The translations under genes were made by a program, and so were the position numbers. The notes below the pieces were generated by a model. That model did no database searches. It was not told where the DNA came from and worked only from the letters and a program-made list of their open reading frames with translations. Below, in pieces: positions 1-6,285 of a DNA stretch of 7,134 nucleotides. Source of the DNA: Bryobacterales bacterium (GTDB taxonomy: Bacteria; Cyanobacteriota; Vampirovibrionia; Obscuribacterales; Obscuribacteraceae); assembly GCA_903970295.1 (NCBI GenBank), contig CAJCHQ010000193.1, positions 1 through 7,134 on the forward strand. Reading direction: 5' to 3'. Position 1 is the first letter of the stretch. Each line of letters starts with the position of its first letter.

Positions 1-1
1 C

Positions 2-145
2 GTGAAAGATGGATCTGGACCACAGAACATCGATCAAGCGGCCAAACTGCTCTTCGGAGTTATGGCTGTCGGCGATGATCGCGCTGTCGACGAGACCTGG
101 GTCTTTGGCAAACGTCTCTACAAACGCGGTAGTGAATCCAATTAG
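2..145 (+). CDS. C-terminal fragment of an unrecognised protein (5' end outside window)
   Basis: An open frame enters from the left edge and ends at TAG 143-145, giving 47 residues. It reads naturally as the end of a soluble protein: a helical stretch (QAAKLLFGVMAVGDDRAVDE), then WVFGKRLYKRG and a short polar tail. The helix-rich, Ala/Leu-spaced pattern could be the last repeat of a TPR or Sel1-like protein, but too little is visible to assign a family. A convincing intrinsic terminator begins 37 bases after the stop, which supports a real gene ending here. A longer overlapping frame (positions 9-380) has Arg/Cys-rich, low-quality composition and runs through the terminator, so I treat it as a shadow. 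I cannot tell whether this gene is functionally linked to the metallopeptidase downstream. The terminator between them argues for separate transcripts. Confidence 0.5.
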   Translation: MKDGSGPQNIDQAAKLLFGVMAVGDDRAVDETWVFGKRLYKRGSESN

Positions 146-182
146 ACCTGGTGAACGGGACACGGACACAATTGTGAAATGG

Positions 183-213
183 AAGGGGCTGGGAAACCAG
201 GCTCTTTTATTTT
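183..213 (+). terminator. Intrinsic (rho-independent) terminator
   Basis: The left arm 183-192 (AAGGGGCTGG) pairs with the right arm 197-206 (CCAGGCTCTT) around a GAAA tetraloop of the GNRA class. There are nine pairs, including one G-U, and one internal G-G mismatch (188/201). The right arm runs into TTTTATTTT (205-213). The position suits termination of the gene ending at 145. Confidence 0.65.
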
Positions 214-230
214 GCTGCGGTGAGCAATGC

Positions 231-263
231 TGTTGGGCGGGGTATATAACCAAAATCCCAACA
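231..263 (+). promoter_or_regulatory. Probable promoter -10 inside a 7-bp inverted repeat (possible operator)
   Basis: TATATAAC at 243-250 contains TATAAC (245-250), a five-of-six match to the bacterial -10 hexamer. The matching -35 region around 221-227 is weak. The -10 sits in the loop of a perfect inverted repeat, TGTTGGG (231-237) and CCCAACA (257-263). Transcription would start near 257, leaving a leader of about 20 bases before the ATG at 277. The repeat could be an operator for a dimeric repressor or a 5'-end RNA hairpin. Both readings are inference. Confidence 0.35.
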
Positions 264-276
264 AAAATTCGTAGCC

Positions 277-1125
277 ATGCCGTGCAGCAAATCAAAGTGG
301 AAATTAGACGACACGTCCCGAACCTGCGAAGACGTGGTCGAGTGGCTGTGTGGAATTCAAAACAGACTCCCGCGAACTAAACATCCTCTGCTATCGGCTT
401 TGGCTCGCCAATACGATATAGCCATCGTATCGGCAACTGCCGAAGGCGCTTACACAACCTCCAATGCGTATTCTTATCAATTCGCTTCGATAAGCAGCGC
501 GCAAGAAGATTTTATGGCTCGGATGTTGGAGTCTGAGCTGTCGATCTATCCAGACACGTTTTTACAGTCTTGCCGAATCAAAAGAATAATCCTGTGCTCG
601 AATTTGAAATCGACTACTAAAGGGACAACTAAAGCAGTTGCCGGTGTGATGGACTCGGGTTGGTTTGTTGTCGATACGATGATTTTAAGCACCAGTAAAA
701 TGCAATCGCATAATGCTGCATCATCTGCTTTCCATCACGAGTTGTTTCATGCGATCGACTATCGCGATAGCGCCGATCGACTGCTAGACCAGCAGTGGAC
801 TGCATTGAACAAACGTGGATTTCGCTACCCTGGTCATAGTTCAAACGACCCCAGCAGCGAGTTCGCTCTCGTGCCAGGCTTTGTATCCAAATACGCAACG
901 GTCGATGTGTGGGAAGACAAAGCAGAAACCTACTCGCATTTGATCATGGATTACTCGAAATTACATGCTCGGGTCGCAAAAGACACGATTCTCGCCAATA
1001 AAGTCAACCGCATAAAGCAACTTGCTGCCGCGTTTTGTCCAGACCTCAACGATCACTTTTGGCAGACCGTGGAAGCTCAAGCTCAGAATCATTGCAACAT
1101 CAAGATCTTAGAAGCGCGCCGCTAG
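277..1125 (+). CDS. Putative zinc metallopeptidase (HExxH, gluzincin-like)
   Basis: This 282-residue protein has a textbook zinc-peptidase core. HELFH at residues 154-158 gives two His ligands and the catalytic Glu155, followed by AID. A downstream WEDKAETYSH segment (212-221) offers Glu217, or possibly Glu213, as the third ligand. The stretch GFVSKYA (201-207) just before it resembles the 'FVS.YA...EDFAE' pattern known to me from putative zinc-dependent peptidases and from anthrax-lethal-factor/Pro-Pro-endopeptidase-like domains. Residues 1-45 are polar and look unstructured, with no signal peptide, lipobox or membrane segment, so the protein is probably cytoplasmic or exported by a non-Sec route. 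ATG 277 is the first possible ATG after an in-frame stop at 247-249. No clear Shine-Dalgarno precedes it, so a downstream start (GTG 334 or TTG 400) is possible. The substrate is unknown. The peptidase class is fairly secure; the family is not. Confidence 0.75.
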   Translation: MPCSKSKWKLDDTSRTCEDVVEWLCGIQNRLPRTKHPLLSALARQYDIAIVSATAEGAYTTSNAYSYQFASISSAQEDFMARMLESELSIYPDTFLQSCRIKRIILCSNLKSTTKGTTKAVAGVMDSGWFVVDTMILSTSKMQSHNAASSAFHHELFHAIDYRDSADRLLDQQWTALNKRGFRYPGHSSNDPSSEFALVPGFVSKYATVDVWEDKAETYSHLIMDYSKLHARVAKDTILANKVNRIKQLAAAFCPDLNDHFWQTVEAQAQNHCNIKILEARR

Positions 1126-1136
1126 ACTTCTGAGCG

Positions 1137-1198
1137 AAGTTGCAAGAAACGCTATTCCGGTCCCAGCTAATCGAGGAATAAATGTAAGCTGGCAACTT
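1137..1198. other. Nested inverted repeats between convergent genes (possible weak bidirectional terminator)
   Basis: The 93-bp gap between the convergent metallopeptidase gene and the small minus-strand gene holds AAGTTGC (1137-1143) facing GCAACTT (1192-1198). Nested inside is CCAGCT (1163-1168) facing AGCTGG (1187-1192), so the two right arms share one base. A small hairpin ACTTC/GAAGT (1126-1140) also begins right after the stop. No T-tract follows on either strand, so a terminator role is only suggested by position. Confidence 0.25.
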
Positions 1199-1218
1199 AT
1201 CGAAAGATTTAAGGGCTG

Positions 1219-1638
1219 CTATCGGTTAGTTTCCTGCAGCTTCGTGTATATATTCCGAAAATCGTATGTCGGGTAAAATTCAGTCCTGTAGCCGCCCCAA
1301 GCCTTTGATTCAATCAACCGATTGATCTCGCGCAATCGCTCTGCTGGAAATCTGAGCGTCACGACTTGCCCGATGCCCATTAGCACATACCACGAAACAA
1401 CCTCTACTCCGGTCGGCGGAAAGCTGGCAAACCAACCGGTAGCTTTGAGGTGTTGGTTGATTTCTTCTACTGTTTTGGATTGATCGTGCCTGAGAAAAAT
1501 TGTCAGCATTTCCATACCTGGTTTGCCCTCCGCCGTATCGTCCGGGGGAGAAGTTTGAGAGTTGGCTTCACGACCGAAAGCGAACATTGAGAACCAGAGT
1601 GCCAATTTGCCGAGAAGTTTTCGCCGATCAATTGCCAT
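1219..1638 (-). CDS. Small exported conserved hypothetical protein (twin-arginine-like leader)
   Basis: This 139-residue protein starts with DRRKLLGKLALWFSMFAFG: paired Arg (residues 5-6), then a short hydrophobic stretch, then a polar region with a plausible signal-peptidase site in ANS|Q (near residue 27). The pattern resembles a twin-arginine (Tat) leader, although a Sec leader is possible. The mature part (about residues 41-135) contains MLTIFLRHDQSKTVEEINQH, FPPTGVEVVSWYVLMGIGQV and EFYPTYDFR. I recognise this core from memory as a widespread conserved family of unknown function whose 'GVEVVSWYVMMGIGQVVTLR' block is nearly invariant. I cannot attach a function. It is about 95 residues after cleavage, so a single small domain of the ferredoxin-like or dimeric alpha/beta kind is possible. 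Start ATG 1636-1638 is preceded by AAGGGAAAAC, an acceptable Shine-Dalgarno. It is transcribed convergently with the metallopeptidase gene and divergently from the large LysM gene. Confidence 0.8.
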   Translation of the reverse strand: MAIDRRKLLGKLALWFSMFAFGREANSQTSPPDDTAEGKPGMEMLTIFLRHDQSKTVEEINQHLKATGWFASFPPTGVEVVSWYVLMGIGQVVTLRFPAERLREINRLIESKAWGGYRTEFYPTYDFRNIYTKLQETNR

Positions 1639-1953
1639 ATGTTTTCCCTTTCTTTAACAAGCGCGAAGCTCGCCTGTGCGGAGATTGCTGATAGGAGAGC
1701 AGTGGGTGTATGACGTTGTCAATTGCGCGTGCTGAATGATCTAACGGCATTGCCCAAGTTCATTCTATCGGAGAAATCGGAGACCTTGTTTAAGTGGAAA
1801 CGACTCATCGAAGTTCGGGCTACTCCGGGCCATTTAACAATGCCGAAACCTCTTCTCGAGCCTTTCCAGGTACATTGACAGGCAATTGTCGAAGAAAAGT
1901 GATTTTTGGGTACAACTTACTAATGATGTATCGAACCTGCGAGGCTAGGAACA
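1639..1953. other. 315-bp divergent intergenic region
   Basis: This gene-free stretch separates the starts of the divergent genes at 1638 (minus) and 1954 (plus). It holds a TTGACA hexamer for each direction (plus 1875-1880; minus 1722-1717), only the plus one with even a partial -10. There is also a short direct repeat ATCGGAGA (1767-1774 and 1776-1783, period 9 bp), and GACA/TGTC arms (1877-1880 and 1887-1890) overlapping the plus -35. Short frames across it have Arg/Cys/Ser-rich composition and no start signals, so I see no gene here. Confidence 0.5.
1875..1903 (+). promoter_or_regulatory. Possible sigma-70-type promoter for the LysM/peptidase operon
   Basis: A perfect TTGACA (1875-1880) is followed, 17 bp later, by AGTGAT (1898-1903), which matches only three of six -10 positions. 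If used, the leader would be about 40 bases. The -35 is clear, the -10 is poor, and TACTAAT at 1918-1924 is too far from this -35 to replace it. Confidence 0.3.
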
Positions 1954-1956
1954 GTG
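1941..1956 (+). promoter_or_regulatory. Ribosome binding site supporting a GTG start at 1954
   Basis: GAGG (1941-1944) lies nine bases before GTG 1954-1956, and AGGA (1947-1950) lies three bases before it. An in-frame stop at 1924-1926 excludes any earlier start. The next in-frame ATG codons, at residues 63 and 113, have no comparable signal and the second would cut into the LysM domain. Confidence 0.55.
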
Positions 1957-4900
1957 ACCTCTCCTGGCAAGGATAGTGTAAAAAATGCCGGCACGGATGG
2001 CGGAAGCGCAAGCCAAGCGCCAAATCCACCCGATATCGATCATGTTAACCCCACTCTGATCGAGCGCCAGACTTTCGTTCCGCCATCTCTTCAAGCCCGG
2101 GTTAATCAAGGTGGTGAGCAGGGCCAGGATTTTTTGCTCATGTCCAACATCTTTCCCTTAAGCACCGCCGATGCAGGTTCCAGCTCAGCAGCCTGGGTCC
2201 AGCCAGTCGATACGCCAGGGGTGACAAAGCACACCGACAGCCCTCAAGCGGGCAGCTCTCACCCTACAGTTTCTGAATCAAAACATGTGATGAAGAAAGG
2301 CGATAGGCTCGAGACTATTGCCAGGCAAACGCTTGGTCCGAATGCTTCGAAACAAGACATATCGAATTATGTCACCGCGATCGAGCAGGCGAATGGTATC
2401 GCCGATCCTACCAAAATCAAAATTGGGTCACCATTGACTCTGCCAGAATTGCAAGCTGATGGCACATATTCATATGCAAGTTCTCAGAATAAAGACGAAC
2501 GGATAACCGTTCATCCGGACGGCAGGATGGAGGCAGTCGACGCCAAAACTGGTCGGAGTTGTGTCTCGACGATAGACAAAAGTGATCCACGAGTTACCAT
2601 CTCTCAATACAGCGGCCCAAATCCGGACGATCGTTACACCGAGCGCACAACCAATCACCCAGATGGATCCTTTGATGTCGTTAACACCACTACTGGTGTC
2701 AAATATACTCACGTTCCGGACAAAAACAATCCTAACGCCTATGTCGAAAAATACAGTGGTCCCAAACCCGAAGATAATTATGAATTGCGCCAGCATGCGG
2801 ACGGTTCATTCGAAAGGCTTAATCAAGATGGTACAGGTTTTACTTCGACAACCGACAAGCACAACCCGCGTCTGACTATAGAAAAGCATCATGGTCCGAC
2901 CCCGGACGATAACTACGAGCTGCGTATCACAAATTATGCCGATGGCTCGTCGTTCTCGTACAATGCCACTAATGGTAGTACCGCAAATACCGTTCCCGAT
3001 AAGGTAGACCCTGATAACAATTACACTATCCAGCACCGTGGGCCGGATAAGGCAGACAATTATAATCTGCATTACTCAAATCATGCGGACCACTCTTATG
3101 AAGTGACCAGCACAGATGGTACGAGCTATTCGCATGTGCCTGACAAAGATGATCCACAAAGCTATGTTGAGCACCACAAAGGTCCAGGCAAAGCTGATAA
3201 CTATGATGTGCAATACAAGCATCATCCAGACGGTTCTTTTGAAGTCATCAATTCTGATGGTACGAGCTATTCACACATCCTTGACAAAAACGACCCTCAG
3301 AGCTATGTCGAACATCATAAAGGCCCGAAAAAGAAAGATAACTATGATGTGCAATACAAGCACCACTCTGACGGTTCATATGAGGTTACTGACTCTTCCA
3401 ATGGAACAAAGCTTTCGCACATTCCCGACAAACATGATCCGCGCAGTTATGTTGAGCATCATACCGGGCCGGCTGCAACAGACAATTATGATATTTACTG
3501 CAAATATCATAGCGATGGTTCCTTCGATATTAGCAACTCTGACGGAAGAAGCGTTTCCCACAAGCCCACTCCGGGCTATCCTGGTTCATATACTGAGGAA
3601 CACCGTGGCCCCAAACCTGAAGACAACTACACAAAAAGTCAAGGCAGCGACGGTAAGTTCTCGGTGTACGGTACTGCCGATGGTACCAGCTACACTCATT
3701 CGCCTGCTTACGATGATCCTACTGTTCTCTATTCGGAGGACCATCACGGTCCAAAACCTGACGACAACTATACACTTTATCAACAGAAAGACGGGTCATC
3801 CGAGCAGACTTACGACGATGGCAGGAAAATTGTCACCACGCCCGGCAAGGTTGACCCGGACAAGAACTATGTGGAAAAGCACACGGGACCAAAACCAGAG
3901 GATAATTACACTTACGAGTGCAAAGATGGCAACGGCGTATCTACCGATCCTTCCGGTAGGATTTTGCTAACTTACGATAAATCAAAAGATGCCACAACGC
4001 GCTACCGAGATGACGGCTCGAAATCCGTAGTATTCAATTCGGATGGTCATACTGAAACTACGTCGCCAGACGGTAAAACGAAAGAGACTAAGTGGAAAGA
4101 CGGGTCATATCAAATCGAAGAATCGAGAGCCTCCGGTACGACCACACGATTGCACAAGGTCGATGCCAGTGGCAACTACACCGAGACCGGAACAGGACCG
4201 AATCCAAACGACAACTATGAAGAAAAATATGATAGCAAAAGTGGTATCACTTTGCGAACCGAGGCCAAAGGTACGGACCGCGAACGAACGATCACCACTA
4301 AACCAGATGGCACGACAACGGTAATAGCTAAGGACGGCGATAACTACACTCGAAACGCTGACGGGTCCGAGCATCATACGGGCAGAGAGACTTTCGACAA
4401 ACCTGCTTACGATTACCAGACTGCAGACAAGTCGAGGGCAGGTCTCGAATCGGCGATTCAGAATCATCAGCCACCAATATCCGCGGATGAGCAAGCTGCT
4501 ATGGCGAAAGACATGAAGGATTTCGAGACCCGGGCGCAACAACAGCATCTTCCTCCTGAAGAAATATCTAAGACGTACGACCAGATGTCCAGACTGTTGA
4601 GCACACCAAACAAAGACTCGGCAATTCCAGATGATAACCGGGTGAAGCTTGCCGAGGGCATTCTGCATGAATGCGCTCATCCCAGTGATATAGACCAGGG
4701 AGCTCATCAAACTTGCAATGTGACGACAGTCGCCGAGCAGGGATTTTCCCGCAATCCGTCTACAATGGCCGAAATGGCTGCCACGACTGCAATCAAAGGC
4801 GAGTGGACGGCACCCGACGGAAAGGTGATCAAAGTAGACAATAATAGTCTTGCTATAGCGCCTTTCTCCGAAGAGCAGAATCAACCTCCAAAAGATGGTG

Positions 4901-5502
4901 AGCGTTCATATGCTACTCAAGTATTGAACGTGGTGATGATCAACGATTGCACGCAACGGCGCGTTCCACCGCAATACTATCAACAACAGGTCCCCGATGG
5001 CAGCGTGCCGGCCGACACAGGCGAGCGATTGTATGGTGCCGATGGGAAATTGGTCACCGCGAAAGTTATGAACGGGGATGGTCAACAAATGGATGTTCCA
5101 GTAGCGGCGCCCTACGTTACGGATGGAGAGCTTACCAGTCTTGGCAAGCGACTGTACCACAAGAATTACGATAGTATCGGGGTCAATGATGAATCCATTG
5201 GCGTGGAAAATGTCAATTCACCCGGCACCCTCGAGCTGAAAGTCAAGCAAATGCAGGATCAGGGTAAGCTGCCAATTACCATGGGCGTGGACTGCAATCA
5301 CAAACCGATCACAAACAATGAGCAGCCTGGTTTCGGTGGACATGTTGTCACCATAGATGGTTACAATCCCGTCACTCACCAAATTCACATTTCCAATCAA
5401 TACGGCAAAGATATGGACAAGTGGGTTACACCGCAAGATTTATACGACAATGCTTCAGGGAAATATGCCGGTTTGGTCAATGCGAACGGTGCGGGAGAAT
5501 AA
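1954..5502 (+). CDS. Giant LysM protein with 47-residue repeats and C-terminal papain-like cysteine peptidase domain
   Basis: This protein has 1,182 residues. Residues 1-108 are polar and Pro/Ser/Gly-rich, without a signal peptide or membrane segment. Residues 110-164 form a LysM-like domain (KKGDRLETIARQTLG, then NGIADPTKIKIGSPLTLP), the fold that binds N-acetylglucosamine in peptidoglycan or chitin. Residues 172-810 are Asp/Gly/His/Tyr-rich repeats built around GPxPxDNY and HxDGSFE. Residues 835-905 are helical and charged. The C-terminal part shows DQGAHQTCNVTT (914-925), GGHVVTIDGYNP (1128-1139) and ISNQYG (1146-1151). This matches the papain-type order of oxyanion-hole Gln (Q915), nucleophile Cys (C921, six residues later as in papain), His (H1130) and Asn (N1148, aligning with papain's NSWG). 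I therefore infer a clan CA cysteine peptidase acting on a wall or extracellular substrate. Activity is not proven. The stop is followed after four bases by the next gene. The lack of a Sec signal is odd for a LysM protein. Confidence 0.85.
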   Translation: MTSPGKDSVKNAGTDGGSASQAPNPPDIDHVNPTLIERQTFVPPSLQARVNQGGEQGQDFLLMSNIFPLSTADAGSSSAAWVQPVDTPGVTKHTDSPQAGSSHPTVSESKHVMKKGDRLETIARQTLGPNASKQDISNYVTAIEQANGIADPTKIKIGSPLTLPELQADGTYSYASSQNKDERITVHPDGRMEAVDAKTGRSCVSTIDKSDPRVTISQYSGPNPDDRYTERTTNHPDGSFDVVNTTTGVKYTHVPDKNNPNAYVEKYSGPKPEDNYELRQHADGSFERLNQDGTGFTSTTDKHNPRLTIEKHHGPTPDDNYELRITNYADGSSFSYNATNGSTANTVPDKVDPDNNYTIQHRGPDKADNYNLHYSNHADHSYEVTSTDGTSYSHVPDKDDPQSYVEHHKGPGKADNYDVQYKHHPDGSFEVINSDGTSYSHILDKNDPQSYVEHHKGPKKKDNYDVQYKHHSDGSYEVTDSSNGTKLSHIPDKHDPRSYVEHHTGPAATDNYDIYCKYHSDGSFDISNSDGRSVSHKPTPGYPGSYTEEHRGPKPEDNYTKSQGSDGKFSVYGTADGTSYTHSPAYDDPTVLYSEDHHGPKPDDNYTLYQQKDGSSEQTYDDGRKIVTTPGKVDPDKNYVEKHTGPKPEDNYTYECKDGNGVSTDPSGRILLTYDKSKDATTRYRDDGSKSVVFNSDGHTETTSPDGKTKETKWKDGSYQIEESRASGTTTRLHKVDASGNYTETGTGPNPNDNYEEKYDSKSGITLRTEAKGTDRERTITTKPDGTTTVIAKDGDNYTRNADGSEHHTGRETFDKPAYDYQTADKSRAGLESAIQNHQPPISADEQAAMAKDMKDFETRAQQQHLPPEEISKTYDQMSRLLSTPNKDSAIPDDNRVKLAEGILHECAHPSDIDQGAHQTCNVTTVAEQGFSRNPSTMAEMAATTAIKGEWTAPDGKVIKVDNNSLAIAPFSEEQNQPPKDGERSYATQVLNVVMINDCTQRRVPPQYYQQQVPDGSVPADTGERLYGADGKLVTAKVMNGDGQQMDVPVAAPYVTDGELTSLGKRLYHKNYDSIGVNDESIGVENVNSPGTLELKVKQMQDQGKLPITMGVDCNHKPITNNEQPGFGGHVVTIDGYNPVTHQIHISNQYGKDMDKWVTPQDLYDNASGKYAGLVNANGAGE
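2614..3930 (+). repeat. About ten tandem 47-codon (141-bp) coding repeats
   Basis: Within the large LysM protein, the motif GPxxxDNY (first copy DRY) begins at residues 221, 269, 314, 363, 410, 457, 505, 552, 599 and 645. The spacings are 45-49 residues, most often 47. An outlying copy sits at residue 748. The unit reads roughly GP-x3-DNY-x6-H-x-DGSFE-x4-DGTSYSH-x-PDK-x-DP-x3-YVE-H-H. Units at 410 and 457 also share DNA: a block at 3196-3220 recurs at 3337-3361, exactly 141 bp away, which points to recent tandem duplication. A degenerate half unit lies before the array (residues 172-220) and degraded DG-rich units continue to about residue 810. The alternating aromatic/DG pattern suggests short beta-strands and turns, loosely like YD/RHS-type repeats, though the unit is longer. 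Confidence 0.85.
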
Positions 5503-5509
5503 ACTCATG
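5494..5509 (+). promoter_or_regulatory. Ribosome binding site fixing the ATG 5507 start
   Basis: GGAG (5494-5497) lies nine bases before ATG 5507-5509 and sits inside the last codons of the upstream gene, whose stop is 5500-5502. The same frame stays open back to an ATG at 5357, but that start would overlap the upstream gene by 146 bp and the added residues look like out-of-frame translation. The coupled start at 5507 is therefore preferred. Confidence 0.65.
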
Positions 5510-6238
5510 GTCGAAAATCGTTTCGATGGTCTGCAACAAGTTTCAGATGGAACGGAATTCCATTCCCCGTTTCATCGCCAGCATTCGCCGTCACCAGCCG
5601 CCACAGCTACTCGACAATTTCGAGATATTGGAACCTTTGAGACTTTGGATCTGCCTCAATCCTGGTCGCGTTTTGATTCAAAGACGATAACCGGCATCGC
5701 CACGACATTTACTAATTTCAAGAACGCATCAACTCAAATCACGGTGCTTCCGCACAATCTGCCTGTCGCTGCGCAAGCAACTGCCAAGATTTGCCAATTG
5801 CTCAATGAACGAATCGACGCCAAGACTCCGAAACTGCTTTATTCGGACGTTTTCGATTCCGCGGGTAGTGACAGTCTTTTTCGAGCAATAGCTCCAATTC
5901 TAGGTAGTTCGCTTGTTGGCAATAATCAAATCGTCAATCCCCCGACCGAAAACGATGGCAAGCAACCTAATTTTCACATGGAAAAAGCTCAATTGCGAAA
6001 TGTCAGCGATAAGACAGTTCTAGAAGTAAGCGGCTGGTATGCGCAGCGTGATAATGCCGGACAAATAAAGCATGGTGCGGATGGTCCCCTGAAAAGATAT
6101 TACGATGGCATCTTTGCTCTTGATGGCTTGAGGGCAGGGGGCGTGTCTGAACTCTATCTGACCGCTGAGGATGCCTCTTCATACAAACAAGCACAGAAGA
6201 TCTTTAATCGCACACTGGCGACATTGAAGTGGAAGTGA
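5507..6238 (+). CDS. Unrecognised 243-residue partner protein of the LysM/peptidase gene
   Basis: The 243-residue product begins four bases after the stop of the giant peptidase-like gene, with its Shine-Dalgarno inside that gene, so the two are almost certainly co-transcribed and translationally coupled. No signal peptide, membrane segment or known catalytic motif is visible. Residues 1-40 are polar, His/Ser/Pro-rich and probably disordered. The rest alternates predicted strands and helices: TFETLDLPQSW (43-53), TQITVLPHN (76-84), KTVLEVSGWYAQR (169-181), RYYDGIFALDG (197-207), VSELYLTAED (213-222), and a terminal helix ending LATLKWK. This order loosely recalls the Mog1/PsbP/DcrB (DUF1795-like) fold, which includes some effector chaperones. 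That comparison is weak and rests on pattern only. By position it could be a chaperone, a peptidase inhibitor or an immunity-like protein for its neighbour. The existence of the gene is well supported; its function is unknown. Confidence 0.8.
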   Translation: MVENRFDGLQQVSDGTEFHSPFHRQHSPSPAATATRQFRDIGTFETLDLPQSWSRFDSKTITGIATTFTNFKNASTQITVLPHNLPVAAQATAKICQLLNERIDAKTPKLLYSDVFDSAGSDSLFRAIAPILGSSLVGNNQIVNPPTENDGKQPNFHMEKAQLRNVSDKTVLEVSGWYAQRDNAGQIKHGADGPLKRYYDGIFALDGLRAGGVSELYLTAEDASSYKQAQKIFNRTLATLKWK

Positions 6239-6285
6239 AGCGCGAGTTTCCAATTCGAATGTCGACTCAGCAACCGTCATGCGGC

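Noticed and set aside
9..380. 123-codon frame at the left edge
   Set aside because: It runs across the tail of the partial gene, the terminator and the promoter region, and its composition looks like noncoding translation.
1717..1722. TTGACA on the minus strand as a promoter for the small exported protein gene
   Set aside because: No acceptable -10 lies 16-18 bp downstream; the nearest TATCAG is 23 bp away.
1933..1943. CGAACCTGCGA shared between the leader of the giant gene and the metallopeptidase coding region near 309-319
   Set aside because: An 11-base match in a 7-kb window is weak, and nothing around either copy is similar.
1794..1976. 60-codon frame in the divergent intergenic region, overlapping the start of the giant gene
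   Set aside because: It has Arg/Cys/Ser-rich low-quality composition, no ribosome binding site, and it overlaps the better supported GTG start at 1954.
3116..3970. 284-codon frame inside the repeat region
   Set aside because: It is the +1 shadow of the tandem repeats; its Thr/Met/Ile-rich repeat pattern mirrors the real frame.
4666..4680. A second HExxH-type motif (HECAH, residues 905-909) in the giant protein just before the Gln/Cys motif
   Set aside because: It is followed at once by Pro-Ser and no third zinc ligand stands out. The papain-like residues nearby explain the domain better, so I treat it as chance.
4105..4884. 259-codon minus-strand frame opposite the giant gene
   Set aside because: It is antisense to a clearly coding region, Arg/Cys/Val-rich, with no recognisable domain.
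6239..6285. Convergent gap between the partner gene and ribH as a terminator site
   Set aside because: No stem followed by a T-tract is visible on either strand in these 47 bases.
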